Notes under the pieces: model-generated
The model's input: only the letters and a program-made list of their open reading frames with translations
Databases searched by the model: none
What the model was told of the DNA's origin: nothing
Part shown: positions 1 through 8,497 of the stretch, one piece after another
Layout of the letters: each line of letters starts with the position of its first letter
Numbering within the stretch: position 1 is the first letter of the stretch
Made by a program: the position numbers and the translations under genes
Source of the DNA: Candidatus Sulfuritelmatomonas gaucii
GTDB lineage: Bacteria > Acidobacteriota > Terriglobia > Terriglobales > Acidobacteriaceae
Direction of reading: 5' to 3'
Assembly (NCBI GenBank): GCA_900290245.1
Contig: OKRB01000152.1
Span: forward strand, 1-55,198
DNA: 55,198 bases

Positions 1-3000
1 AAGGCCGGTTCAGCCGCACGCGCAAGCGTCCGCCGCCGCAGCGGCTTCGTTCAAGTCGGCCAGATCGGCATGAACGTGCAGTTGGGCGTGGGGCAAACTA
101 CTCAGCAGGTGGTGGTGAACGAAGAAGCGCCGCTGTTGCAGACGACCAGCGCCGAGCAATCGGCAACCCTTGGAACCGAAGCGCTGCAGACAATGCCGCA
201 GACCGGTAACCCCGATTGGCAGGGATTCCTTGCCCTCTTGCCCGGCGTCTCCGGGAACAATAACACTGGAAATGCTGAAAACCCAGGAATGGGCGGAACG
301 GCTGCGAACGGAAGCTTGCCGTTTTCGACGGCGATGCTTGACGGTTCCACCATCAGCTCGCCCATGAGCGACAACGTAATCAATACGCCCATCTTCGAGG
401 CCATCGGCGAAGTGAAGATGAGCGACTCCAACTTCTCAGCGCAGTACGGCACCGGCGGCATCATCTTCAACCAGATCAGCAAGGGCGGATCGAATACCTG
501 GCACGGTGAGGGCTACGATTACTTCGAAAACAACGCCTTGAACGCTGCGAGCTATGGATTCGGCTTCGGCAAGGTTCCTGTCCTTAAGTTGAACAATTTC
601 GGCTGGCAGGCCAGCGGCCCTGTGATTAAGAACAAGATCTTCTTCCTGATCGATTGGGAACACCGGATCCAACATTCCGCCGGGTCTGTCACGACGATTA
701 CCCTGCCCACCAATGCCATGCAGACGGGCGATTTCACCGGGTTCACCAATACCATCTACGATCCCACAACGCAGGTCGTCAGCGGCTCAAACGTGATCCG
801 CCAATCCTTCGCCAGCGAGTACGGAAACGGCAACAAGATTCCTGCTGCGCTTATCGATCCGGTAGCCAAGGCCATCCAGGCGCTCTATCCCAGCAACCCT
901 CAGACGAGTTTTAAAACCAACAACTACACATACCTCTTGCCGGCGTCCCCCTCAACCGAGCAGAAGTGGTTCGGACGCTTCGACGCAGACGTTACGAACA
1001 ACAACCGGTTGACCGGGTCGGCGGCTTACAACTTCCCCACTACCTTCAAGCCTGTCAGCATTGTCTTCCCGCTCAACGCGACCATCGTCGACGTTGAGAA
1101 CATGAGCGGCCAGCTCTCCGACGTTCACACCTTCAGCTCGCGCACCATCAACGAGGCGCGGTCTGGCTGGATGGGCGAGTATGACCTGCTCAAGTCCCCC
1201 ACCATCGGTCAGGGTTGGCCGGCCAAAATTGGTCTGCAATATGCCAAGTACGACATCATGCCGACTATCAACATCACCAACTACTACGGTCTCGGCCCGA
1301 ACTCCCCGAGCAAGGCCAATTACCGCGAGAATATCTTCAGCGAGTCCGATGTGGTGACCATGATTCGCGGCCGCCATTCGCTGCACTTCGGCGGTGAAAT
1401 CGATCTCTACCGCGCCGACTCAACGCAGTGGGGCAACCTCAACTCGGCAACCCTTGGGTTCACCGGCGTCTATACCCAGCAGGCGAACTCGGGTACGTTG
1501 GCAACCGGCGGCGACGCCTACGCTGACTTCCTGTTGGGCTACGCCAATAACTGGAACGCCGGCGTCACGCCCACCTACTACGGCAGGCAGAAGCTCCCGG
1601 CTTTCTTTGTGCAGGACGACTGGAAGATGAGCCCCAAGCTCACAGTCAACCTCGGCCTCCGCTGGGAGGGAAGAACCGGCTGGACCGATCCTTCGAACAA
1701 TATGCGTTCTTTCGATACCACCATCACCAATCCCGCCACCGGTGTCGGAGGCGGCATGTGGTACGGGGCGACTCACACCAACGGCAGGACGCGTCTGCAG
1801 CAGAATCAGTTCAACAACTGGCTGCCCAGAGTAGGCGTTGCCTATCAGATGAACACCAAGACCGAACTGAACGCTGGCTTCGGTATGTACACCTTCCCAT
1901 GGAACGTAGACAGCTACGCAAGCTGCTGCCTGGGTAACGCGGTGGCTCAAAACGGCAGCGAGAGCGATTCCACCGGTGGCATTCAGCCTGTGGCATTCCT
2001 CAAAGGCACCGGAAACGAGAACCCGCAGGGAGCCTCCGGGAAAAGCGTCAACACGCTCTACGTGAACTCGCCCACGTCACCGCAGGCCTACAACGGCCAG
2101 AACGTCAACATGATGGTGTACAACCAGCCCATCCCGAAGTTGTACAACTGGAACTTCACCGTGCAGCGCCAGCTTACCGGCAGCATGGTGGCGAACCTTG
2201 GCTACGTCGGGGCGCACGGGACGAACCTGCTCTACAACCGGGACGCCAACCAGATTCCACAGGCCAATCTCGGCCCGAATGACACCACGACGGGTTGCAA
2301 TGGCGCGAGCTGCCGGCCTTATCCGGAATATCAGGCCATCAGCACATTCTCAACTCAGGCCACTTCGGTTTACCACGCGTTGCAGGCCGTGCTGGCGCGC
2401 AATTTTGCCAACGGCTTGACGATGAACGTCAACTACACATGGTCCCACATGACCGATGCCCAGGACTCCTCTGGCTGGGGATCTCTGCAAGGAGCAACGG
2501 TCTGGCAGGATGCTTACAACCCACGGGCCAACTGGGGCGCGTCGAACTTCGATACGCGCCAGATGTTTAAAGCCTACGGAACCTACGATCTGCCCTTTGG
2601 AAGAGGCCGTCAGTTCCTCAACAACAACGCTCTGCTCGACGAAGCCGTCGGCGGCTGGACGATGTCGCTCACCTTTGTTGGTCAAGGCGGTCATCCCATC
2701 ACGCCTGTGATGGCCAATCCCTCAAACTCCTTTGAGAACACGGCAGCCAGCAGCTTCAAGTGGTATCCGAACCAGGTCGGAAACCCCAAGGCCTCTGGCT
2801 CGAGTGGAACCATCGGCCAGTGGTTCAACCCCGCTGCATTCGCAACGCCGACCGCGGGCACCTTCGGCAACAACCACCGCAACGACGTTTACGGACCTGG
2901 GCTCCATGTCATCAATGGATCGATCCGCAAGACGTTCCGCATCTACGAGCGGGTCAATTTCGACCTGGCTGCGAACGCAACCAACCTCGTCAACCATCCA

Positions 3001-3108
3001 TCGTTCGGTGAACCTGATACGAGCATCGGCACCGGTCACCACGCGCAGATCACGTCCGTGGGCGAAGGTGGCCGTACCGTCGAACTGGTTGGCCATATCA
3101 CGTTCTGA
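1..3108 (+). CDS. TonB-dependent receptor, Oar type (5' end outside window)
   Basis: Outer-membrane beta-barrel receptor of the Oar-like family, which imports large ligands with TonB energy; in Acidobacteriota these often serve glycan uptake. The frame is open back to base 1, so the Met at base 70 is internal. The first visible part (VQLGVGQTTQQVVVNEEAPL) is the typical end of a CarboxypepD_reg-like domain, followed by a plug with STISSPMSDNVINTPIFEAI and barrel signatures such as YHALQAVLARNF, NYTWSHMTDAQDSS and a C-terminal NATNLVNHPSFGEPD. The signal peptide and most of the regulatory domain lie upstream. The first 16 residues are unusually Arg/Ala-rich for this position, which could be an assembly edge effect. 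The transport substrate cannot be read from sequence; the genes downstream suggest arabinose-containing material. Confidence 0.93.
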   Translation, partial: KAGSAARASVRRRSGFVQVGQIGMNVQLGVGQTTQQVVVNEEAPLLQTTSAEQSATLGTEALQTMPQTGNPDWQGFLALLPGVSGNNNTGNAENPGMGGTAANGSLPFSTAMLDGSTISSPMSDNVINTPIFEAIGEVKMSDSNFSAQYGTGGIIFNQISKGGSNTWHGEGYDYFENNALNAASYGFGFGKVPVLKLNNFGWQASGPVIKNKIFFLIDWEHRIQHSAGSVTTITLPTNAMQTGDFTGFTNTIYDPTTQVVSGSNVIRQSFASEYGNGNKIPAALIDPVAKAIQALYPSNPQTSFKTNNYTYLLPASPSTEQKWFGRFDADVTNNNRLTGSAAYNFPTTFKPVSIVFPLNATIVDVENMSGQLSDVHTFSSRTINEARSGWMGEYDLLKSPTIGQGWPAKIGLQYAKYDIMPTINITNYYGLGPNSPSKANYRENIFSESDVVTMIRGRHSLHFGGEIDLYRADSTQWGNLNSATLGFTGVYTQQANSGTLATGGDAYADFLLGYANNWNAGVTPTYYGRQKLPAFFVQDDWKMSPKLTVNLGLRWEGRTGWTDPSNNMRSFDTTITNPATGVGGGMWYGATHTNGRTRLQQNQFNNWLPRVGVAYQMNTKTELNAGFGMYTFPWNVDSYASCCLGNAVAQNGSESDSTGGIQPVAFLKGTGNENPQGASGKSVNTLYVNSPTSPQAYNGQNVNMMVYNQPIPKLYNWNFTVQRQLTGSMVANLGYVGAHGTNLLYNRDANQIPQANLGPNDTTTGCNGASCRPYPEYQAISTFSTQATSVYHALQAVLARNFANGLTMNVNYTWSHMTDAQDSSGWGSLQGATVWQDAYNPRANWGASNFDTRQMFKAYGTYDLPFGRGRQFLNNNALLDEAVGGWTMSLTFVGQGGHPITPVMANPSNSFENTAASSFKWYPNQVGNPKASGSSGTIGQWFNPAAFATPTAGTFGNNHRNDVYGPGLHVINGSIRKTFRIYERVNFDLAANATNLVNHPSFGEPDTSIGTGHHAQITSVGEGGRTVELVGHITF

Positions 3109-3139
3109 CCCTCGATTGCAGTTGACCTGGCCACTCGGT

Positions 3140-3179
3140 AGCCGTGCAGCGCGGCCGAAACATTGGAAACTGCACGGCT
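3140..3179 (+). terminator. Hairpin after the TonB receptor
   Basis: A perfect 10-bp stem (AGCCGTGCAG / CTGCACGGCT) encloses a loop of about 20 bases, 31 bases after the receptor stop. No T-run follows, so it may be a Rho-dependent or mRNA-stabilising end rather than a canonical intrinsic terminator. Confidence 0.45.
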
Positions 3180-3335
3180 TCTGAACGAATTTAAGCAGTC
3201 TCCACCGTCGAGAGCCGGTTTCTGCAACTAAACCCCACGGTTAGCTCCAATTCGAATTCGGGTTGGGAGGATCAGGGTGATCTTCTGCCTGGCAAAGACT
3301 GCGTCATCCCTCACATTCCTAATGCGGTAGGATTG

Positions 3336-3358
3336 TCCCACGTGACAAACGTGTGGGA
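3336..3358. promoter_or_regulatory. Inverted repeat, candidate operator upstream of the MFS gene
   Basis: Six-base arms TCCCAC and GTGGGA flank an 11-base spacer that contains two CGTG steps. It lies about 90 bases before the transporter start, in the 338-base gap 3109-3446, which otherwise holds only the receptor's 3' hairpin. No regulator gene is adjacent, so the role as an operator is inferred from position and symmetry only. Confidence 0.3.
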
Positions 3359-3446
3359 TGTGCATCTCAGAGGAAAACGTCTGGATGCTCATCTGTTCCA
3401 GCTAGAGCCTTGTCACAGGTAAGTCGGAGTAGGAAATGGGCAAGGG

Positions 3447-4778
3447 ATGCATGTGAATTCGAACCACCGTCATCGGAGCCTTCCACCCATACGCTACCTG
3501 CTCGTGCTTTTGCTATTTGTCATGAGCGCAGTGGCATTTCTTGACCGAACGAATATCTCCGTCGCAGGCATTGATATCAGCCGTGAGTATGCGATTGACA
3601 ATACGCATCTGGGTTGGGTCTTCAGCGCATTCCTCGTTGGTTACGCCATCTTTCAAGTTCCCACGGGTCTGCTTGCCAGGCGGATTGGTCCGCGCTACGT
3701 CCTGAGTCTCGGCATCGCGTGGTGTAGTGTTTTCGCTGCCTTAACGGCGCTCGTTCCTCCAACGCTGCGCGACGCGTTGCCCGTATTGGTGCTGGTGCGC
3801 TTTGGCCTGGGCGTTGGCGAGGCCACCATGTATCCTGCTGCCAGTCAATTCGTCGAGCGCTGGTTTCCTGTGGGCGAGCGCGGCAAGGCAAATGGATTAG
3901 TCTTCGCCGGGGTTGGCATTGGTGCAGGACTCACGCCTCCAATCGTCACTGCGATCATACTGCGTCACGGATGGCGAGCGGCTTTCTGGTTCAGCGCCAC
4001 GATCGATGCTGTGGTCAGCCTGGTGTGGTACCTTGCGGCTCGCGACAACCCCGCGCAACACCCATTTGTCGGAGAAGCGGAAAAGGCCCTGATCGGCGGA
4101 GAACAGAATCAGTCCAATCCCTCCATCGTTCGAAGCGAACCCCCGCGCGACGCCAAACGCTCAATTCCCTGGACGAAGATCTTCACGAGCAAGGACGTCT
4201 TCAGCCTGACCCTGAGCTATTTTGCGTTCGTTTATGTCGCCTGGATATTTTTCGCATGGTTTTACATCTATATGGCGCAAGTGCGTGGCCTCAACCTGAA
4301 GACCAGCGCGATCTTCTCAATGTTGCCCTTCATTGCGATGACAATCGGCTGCCTCGGGGGAGGCACTGTAAGCGATTGGATCGCGTCCCGGTTTGGCCTG
4401 CGTGCGGGCAGGTGCCTGCTGCCCGCTCTGTCGCTCGGACTTACGGCAATTCTTTTGGTCACGGGATCGCGCGCTCATAGCGTCGCTACGGCCGGAGTGA
4501 CTCTTGCCTGCGGCGCGGGTGTCTTGTACATCTCTCAGAGCGGCTTCTGGGCTGTCTCGGCTGATATCGCCGGAGAAAACGTCGGCGTGGTTTCCGCAAT
4601 CATGAATATGGGCGGCCAGCTAGGCGGAGCTTGTTCGGCTTCTCTCACTCCCCTGATTGCCGCCCACATCGGCTGGGAGATGTCGTTCGTTGCCGCTGCC
4701 TCCATCTCAGCGCTCGGCGCGGGCGGATGGTTGATCATCGATCCCATGAAGAACTGCAACGCAGCTGGCACCGACTGA
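3447..4778 (+). CDS. MFS transporter, anion:cation symporter (DgoT/ExuT-like) family
   Basis: Inner-membrane secondary transporter of 443 residues, the usual length for the ACS family of proton symporters that carry hexuronates, galactonate and related sugar acids. The first segment ends with FLDRTNISVAG, the family's DR-N motif, followed by GWVFSAFLVGYAIFQVPTGLLA and RIGPRYVLSLG. About twelve hydrophobic stretches are visible, with the usual polar central loop at residues 205-235. A GTAGGA about 12 bases upstream is a weak ribosome site. The next gene downstream is a GH51 enzyme and then a galactonate-dehydratase-like protein, which fits uptake of an aldonate or uronate. The exact substrate is inferred from neighbours. 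Confidence 0.9.
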   Translation: MHVNSNHRHRSLPPIRYLLVLLLFVMSAVAFLDRTNISVAGIDISREYAIDNTHLGWVFSAFLVGYAIFQVPTGLLARRIGPRYVLSLGIAWCSVFAALTALVPPTLRDALPVLVLVRFGLGVGEATMYPAASQFVERWFPVGERGKANGLVFAGVGIGAGLTPPIVTAIILRHGWRAAFWFSATIDAVVSLVWYLAARDNPAQHPFVGEAEKALIGGEQNQSNPSIVRSEPPRDAKRSIPWTKIFTSKDVFSLTLSYFAFVYVAWIFFAWFYIYMAQVRGLNLKTSAIFSMLPFIAMTIGCLGGGTVSDWIASRFGLRAGRCLLPALSLGLTAILLVTGSRAHSVATAGVTLACGAGVLYISQSGFWAVSADIAGENVGVVSAIMNMGGQLGGACSASLTPLIAAHIGWEMSFVAAASISALGAGGWLIIDPMKNCNAAGTD

Positions 4779-4829
4779 ATGGGGCGCTTATTGAACCTGC
4801 CAAGCAAGCGGAACAAAAGGAGATATGAC

Positions 4830-6983
4830 ATGCAAATGAATCGACGTGAATTCCTGGCGGCTTCAGTGGCAGGAGCCGCCATTTTGCAACAAGATATGAC
4901 GGCCTTCGCTGCTCCGGAAGAAAACATCCAAGTCGTGATCGATGCGTCGAAGAGCGGCGGGCCAGTGGACCCGATGATTTTCGGAGGTTACATGGAACCG
5001 GCAACCACGCAAGTGTGGGCCGAGATGCTGACCGACAGGAAATTCGCCAACCCGATTACCAGTGCAGTGGCGGCGGTGCCCACAAATTCCTTCTTCCGCC
5101 GCTTTTTAGGCGAGCCATTCAAGCCGGTGGGGCCGGAAGGGACTGTCGAAATGGACACCGTGCGGCCGTTTGTTGGCAAGCACAGCCCGCACGTCAGGCT
5201 TGACGGCTCCGAGCCCCGTGGCATTCAGCAGTCCAAACTGCGTTTGGGTGGCGGCAAGTCTTACGAAGGCCGCATTTACCTTGCCGGCGATTCCGGCGCT
5301 AAAGTTGTGGTTCGCCTCGTCTGGGGGCCTGGCGCTAGCGACTCTCAATCCATCACGATCCCATCGCTATCGCACGAGTACCAGAAATTCCCGTTGAAGT
5401 TCACTCCGGCGGCCGACACCGAGGACGCGCGCCTCGAAATCCTGGGCACCGGCAGCGGCACGTTTCACATCGGGGCCGCTTCGCTGATGCCTGTCGACAA
5501 TGCGCAGGGATTTCACGCCGGCATGATACGGCTCTACAAGGAGGCAGGATTCAAAATGTTCAAGTGGCCCGGCGGCAACTTCGTTTCCGCTTACGACTGG
5601 CGTGACGGTATTGGCGATCGGGATAGGCGCCCGCCGCGTTTGCAACCGATGTGGTCCGACAGGGTTGAGTCAAACGATGTCGGCCTTCATGACTTCGTCG
5701 CGCTTTGCCGGCTGGTTGGGGCCGAGCCCGATTTAGCGATCAACAGCGGATTCGGTTCGGCGCGCGAAGCGGCCGAGGAGGTGGAATACTGCAACGGTTC
5801 CGTTGACACCCGCATGGGCAAAATGCGCGCGGAAAACGGCCATCCCGAACCTCTCAACGTCCGCTACTGGACCATCGGCAACGAGATGTACGGCCCATGG
5901 CAGTACGGCCACATGTCGCTGGACCAGTACTGGGTGAAGCACAATTACATTGTTGAGGCCATGAAGAAACTGGACCCGAGCATCAAGGTAACTGTGTCCG
6001 GGGCGAGCATCTGTGAGAAATCCGTAGGCGGCGCGGAGAAGAAAAACAATTTCTTCCCCAGCATTTGGGAGCCGCCAATTACTGAAACACTACCCTATGA
6101 GTTCGGTAGTGTTTATGACTGGGACGGCTGGTTGCTGGAAAAGTGCGCCGACAACATCGATTTTCTCTCCGAGCATACCTACGCCTATCCTGATCTGGCA
6201 TTCGATGCTGAGAAGCAGCTCTTTGTGGATGTCCACGATCCACTCCAGTTCAGAACCCGGAGGCTGGCCAACCGCATCGGCGAAGCCTTTGAGGCCTGGG
6301 ACAAGTATGTCGGGAAGATGCCGTGGTTAAAAGAGAAGAACATCAAATTCATATTTGATGAATGGGGCAATCGTCTCCGGTCGGCGTCGGGCAATGGAGG
6401 CGGAGGCTTCATGCAGCAATCCGGAATGCTGATGCCACTCTCGTACGCGCTTTGCCTGCACGAAATGTTCCGTCACTCCGATATGATTGCGGCCAGCTGT
6501 GCAACGGGAGGATTGCGCTTGTTGACCGATCACACTGGCGAGGCTGTGGGCTTTGCGGCTGAGGGAGTGGTGATGAAACTGATGCAGACTCACTATGTCA
6601 ACGCTCTTCCAATTGCGGTCGACGGAGATTCTCCGCAACAGTTAATGCCCGGAACACCGTTTGTCGACAGGGGTACCAAGCCCACCGGAAGCCCGACTTA
6701 TCCTCTGGATGTTCTCGCTGCATTCTCCAGTGATCGCAAGAAGTTCCTCCTTTCCGTCGTCAACCCCACGGAAGAGCACCACATGCTTACGCCGAAGATC
6801 AGCGGCGTCAAGCTGCGCAGCCAGGGCAAGCTGTACCAGATTGCGCCGCCCAGTGCGAGCTCAACCAATGAAGTGGGCAAAGAGCCTGCCGTCAAGATTG
6901 TTGAGACTGCGCAAGATGGATTTCCGGAGACCGTGCAGGTTCCCCCCGTCAGTGTCAGCCTCTACGAATTCGATATTGCGTGA
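4830..6983 (+). CDS. Tat-exported GH51-type alpha-L-arabinofuranosidase
   Basis: Retaining glycosidase that removes terminal alpha-L-arabinofuranosyl units from arabinan or arabinoxylan. The start at 4830 follows AAAAGGAG with a 7-base gap; an in-frame start at 4779 has no such site. MNRREFLAASVAGAAIL is a twin-arginine signal, so the enzyme is exported folded. Residues about 120-215 resemble a CBM4/9-like beta-sandwich. The catalytic barrel then carries the acid/base Glu in TIGNEMYGPW (about E352) and the nucleophile Glu in FIFDEWGN (about E511), spaced as in GH51. At 717 residues it is longer than many GH51 enzymes because of the extra N-terminal module. It lies 51 bases after the transporter gene and is probably co-transcribed. 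Specificity for arabinose against other pentofuranosides is inferred from the family. Confidence 0.87.
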   Translation: MQMNRREFLAASVAGAAILQQDMTAFAAPEENIQVVIDASKSGGPVDPMIFGGYMEPATTQVWAEMLTDRKFANPITSAVAAVPTNSFFRRFLGEPFKPVGPEGTVEMDTVRPFVGKHSPHVRLDGSEPRGIQQSKLRLGGGKSYEGRIYLAGDSGAKVVVRLVWGPGASDSQSITIPSLSHEYQKFPLKFTPAADTEDARLEILGTGSGTFHIGAASLMPVDNAQGFHAGMIRLYKEAGFKMFKWPGGNFVSAYDWRDGIGDRDRRPPRLQPMWSDRVESNDVGLHDFVALCRLVGAEPDLAINSGFGSAREAAEEVEYCNGSVDTRMGKMRAENGHPEPLNVRYWTIGNEMYGPWQYGHMSLDQYWVKHNYIVEAMKKLDPSIKVTVSGASICEKSVGGAEKKNNFFPSIWEPPITETLPYEFGSVYDWDGWLLEKCADNIDFLSEHTYAYPDLAFDAEKQLFVDVHDPLQFRTRRLANRIGEAFEAWDKYVGKMPWLKEKNIKFIFDEWGNRLRSASGNGGGGFMQQSGMLMPLSYALCLHEMFRHSDMIAASCATGGLRLLTDHTGEAVGFAAEGVVMKLMQTHYVNALPIAVDGDSPQQLMPGTPFVDRGTKPTGSPTYPLDVLAAFSSDRKKFLLSVVNPTEEHHMLTPKISGVKLRSQGKLYQIAPPSASSTNEVGKEPAVKIVETAQDGFPETVQVPPVSVSLYEFDIA

Positions 6984-7083
6984 GAACATGGTCACTGGAA
7001 ACCAACTTGTTGCCATCAATGCAATTCAACCAAGGCCCTTGACAGACAGTAAATCGGTTTCGTAGGCTTTGCGTTCTTCACGA

Positions 7084-7151
7084 CGTTTGAAGTTCAGCGC
7101 GTTTGAAGATCGGCGACAATCATCGGGAAGCAGGCGTTTGACAAGCAGGCG
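7084..7151 (+). repeat. Two pairs of short direct repeats upstream of the dehydratase gene
   Basis: CGTTTGAAG occurs at 7084-7092 and 7100-7108, and AAGCAGGCG at 7128-7136 and 7143-7151, so both pairs repeat with a 15-16 base period. They lie in the 218-base gap between the GH51 gene and the next gene, about 50-120 bases before its start. Regularly spaced direct repeats in a leader could be activator sites. No promoter hexamers stand out. Confidence 0.35.
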
Positions 7152-7201
7152 CTTGCTTATGGAACTCGGTCAAGTTAGCTGAAGAAAGGTTCCCGGGAGT
7201 T

Positions 7202-8473
7202 ATGGCTCAATTTTCAAGAAGGTCGATGCTGAAGCGCACAGCCTATGCGGCGTTAGGATCAATTTCTCCTTTCTCACTTCCCTCCTTGGCGCGAGCGATT
7301 CAGAGCAGCAGTACGCCTTACCAGAGGCCCAAACTCAAAATTACCGATGTGCGCACTGCGCAGGTACTTGTGCATGGACCGCAGACGCACGTAAGAATTT
7401 ACACGGACCAGGGCATCTACGGGCAGGGCGAGGCTACAGATGCTGCGGTCGGAGCCTCTTCTCTGATCCGTGGTTGGCGGCGTATGCTCATCGGACTCGA
7501 TCCGCTCAATGTTGAAGCGATTTGGGAAAGGATTCGCACCATTGGAATATTCGCTGGAGCGCAAGCCGGGCAGTACGTTTGCGCCTTGTCTGGTGTAGAG
7601 ATTGCACTGTGGGATCTTGCAGGCAAGGCCCTCGGATTACCCATTTACCAGCTTTTGGGCGGCAAGTTCCGCGACAAAGTCCAGATCTATTGCGACTCGG
7701 ATATGGACGTTCCGATCGGGCCCGAGGCGGACCGGAAACTCCCCTGGATTAAGGCCCAAGGATTTAAGGCCATGAAGATCGACCTTGATGATGCCAGGGA
7801 TCCCGCGCGCTGGGATAGTTTCAACTGGACTGCAACCAACGGCGAAATTGATCGCATGGTGAAGTGGGTTTCTCATGTGCATGAGTCCATTCCGGACTAC
7901 ATGGCTCTGGCCTGCGATATGCATGGCCGCTACGACGCTGCTACCGGTAAGAAGGTCGCAAAAGCGCTGGAGCCATTCAAACTTATGTGGCTCGAGGAGC
8001 CGTGTCCACCGGAAGACATTGACGCGATGACGGACATCCGGCATTCGACCTCTACACCAATTGCCTGCGGCGAGAACTTATATATGCGATGGGGATATAG
8101 GGAACTGCTTGATAAGGAGGCTGTCGACATCATCCAGCCTGACTTTGAGAAGGTCGGAGGGCTTGCCGAAGCCCAGAAGGTTGCCAACATGGCGCAGGCC
8201 TACTATGTTCCGGTGGCGCCGCACTGCGTGGTTTCGCCGATCGGGCAAATGGCAACTGCCCATGCATGCGCGACGTTTCCAAACTTCCTCGCATGCGAGT
8301 GGCATTGGATAAATCATCAAGATCTTTGGAAGGCATGGGTCAAGGAAGGCGAAATCATCGTGAACGGCTACGTCACTCCGCCAGACCGGCCGGGGATTGG
8401 TCTGGAGATGGACGAGGAAGTGGCAAAGAAGGCGCAAATTCCCGGAACGCCGTGGTTCGAACCGGAGACATAG
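7202..8473 (+). CDS. Tat-exported D-galactonate dehydratase-like protein (mandelate racemase/enolase superfamily)
   Basis: Enolase-superfamily acid-sugar dehydratase that would remove water from an aldonate to give a 2-keto-3-deoxy acid. It begins SRRSMLKRTAYAALGSISPF, a twin-arginine signal that cytoplasmic DgoD enzymes lack. After the capping domain, the barrel shows KAMKIDLDD, CDMHGRYD (ligand Asp about 239, then the family's His), WLEEP (about 265-266), CGENLYMRWG (Glu about 291) and VAPHCVVSPIG (His about 341). The DMHG and APHC pair is the DgoD-type arrangement, and the surrounding text closely follows galactonate dehydratase. At 423 residues it is a normal catalytic length plus signal. 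It may act on L-arabinonate or galactonate released near the cell surface. All visible metal ligands are intact, so activity is expected, but the substrate is unknown. Confidence 0.85.
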   Translation: MAQFSRRSMLKRTAYAALGSISPFSLPSLARAIQSSSTPYQRPKLKITDVRTAQVLVHGPQTHVRIYTDQGIYGQGEATDAAVGASSLIRGWRRMLIGLDPLNVEAIWERIRTIGIFAGAQAGQYVCALSGVEIALWDLAGKALGLPIYQLLGGKFRDKVQIYCDSDMDVPIGPEADRKLPWIKAQGFKAMKIDLDDARDPARWDSFNWTATNGEIDRMVKWVSHVHESIPDYMALACDMHGRYDAATGKKVAKALEPFKLMWLEEPCPPEDIDAMTDIRHSTSTPIACGENLYMRWGYRELLDKEAVDIIQPDFEKVGGLAEAQKVANMAQAYYVPVAPHCVVSPIGQMATAHACATFPNFLACEWHWINHQDLWKAWVKEGEIIVNGYVTPPDRPGIGLEMDEEVAKKAQIPGTPWFEPET

Positions 8474-8497
8474 GTATTCCAAGGAGGTCATCAACCC

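Noticed and set aside
3441..3475. tRNA T-arm-like GAATTCGAACC
   Set aside because: Reverse complement resembles a T-loop, but the stems do not pair and no other tRNA arm is present; it lies inside the start of the transporter gene.
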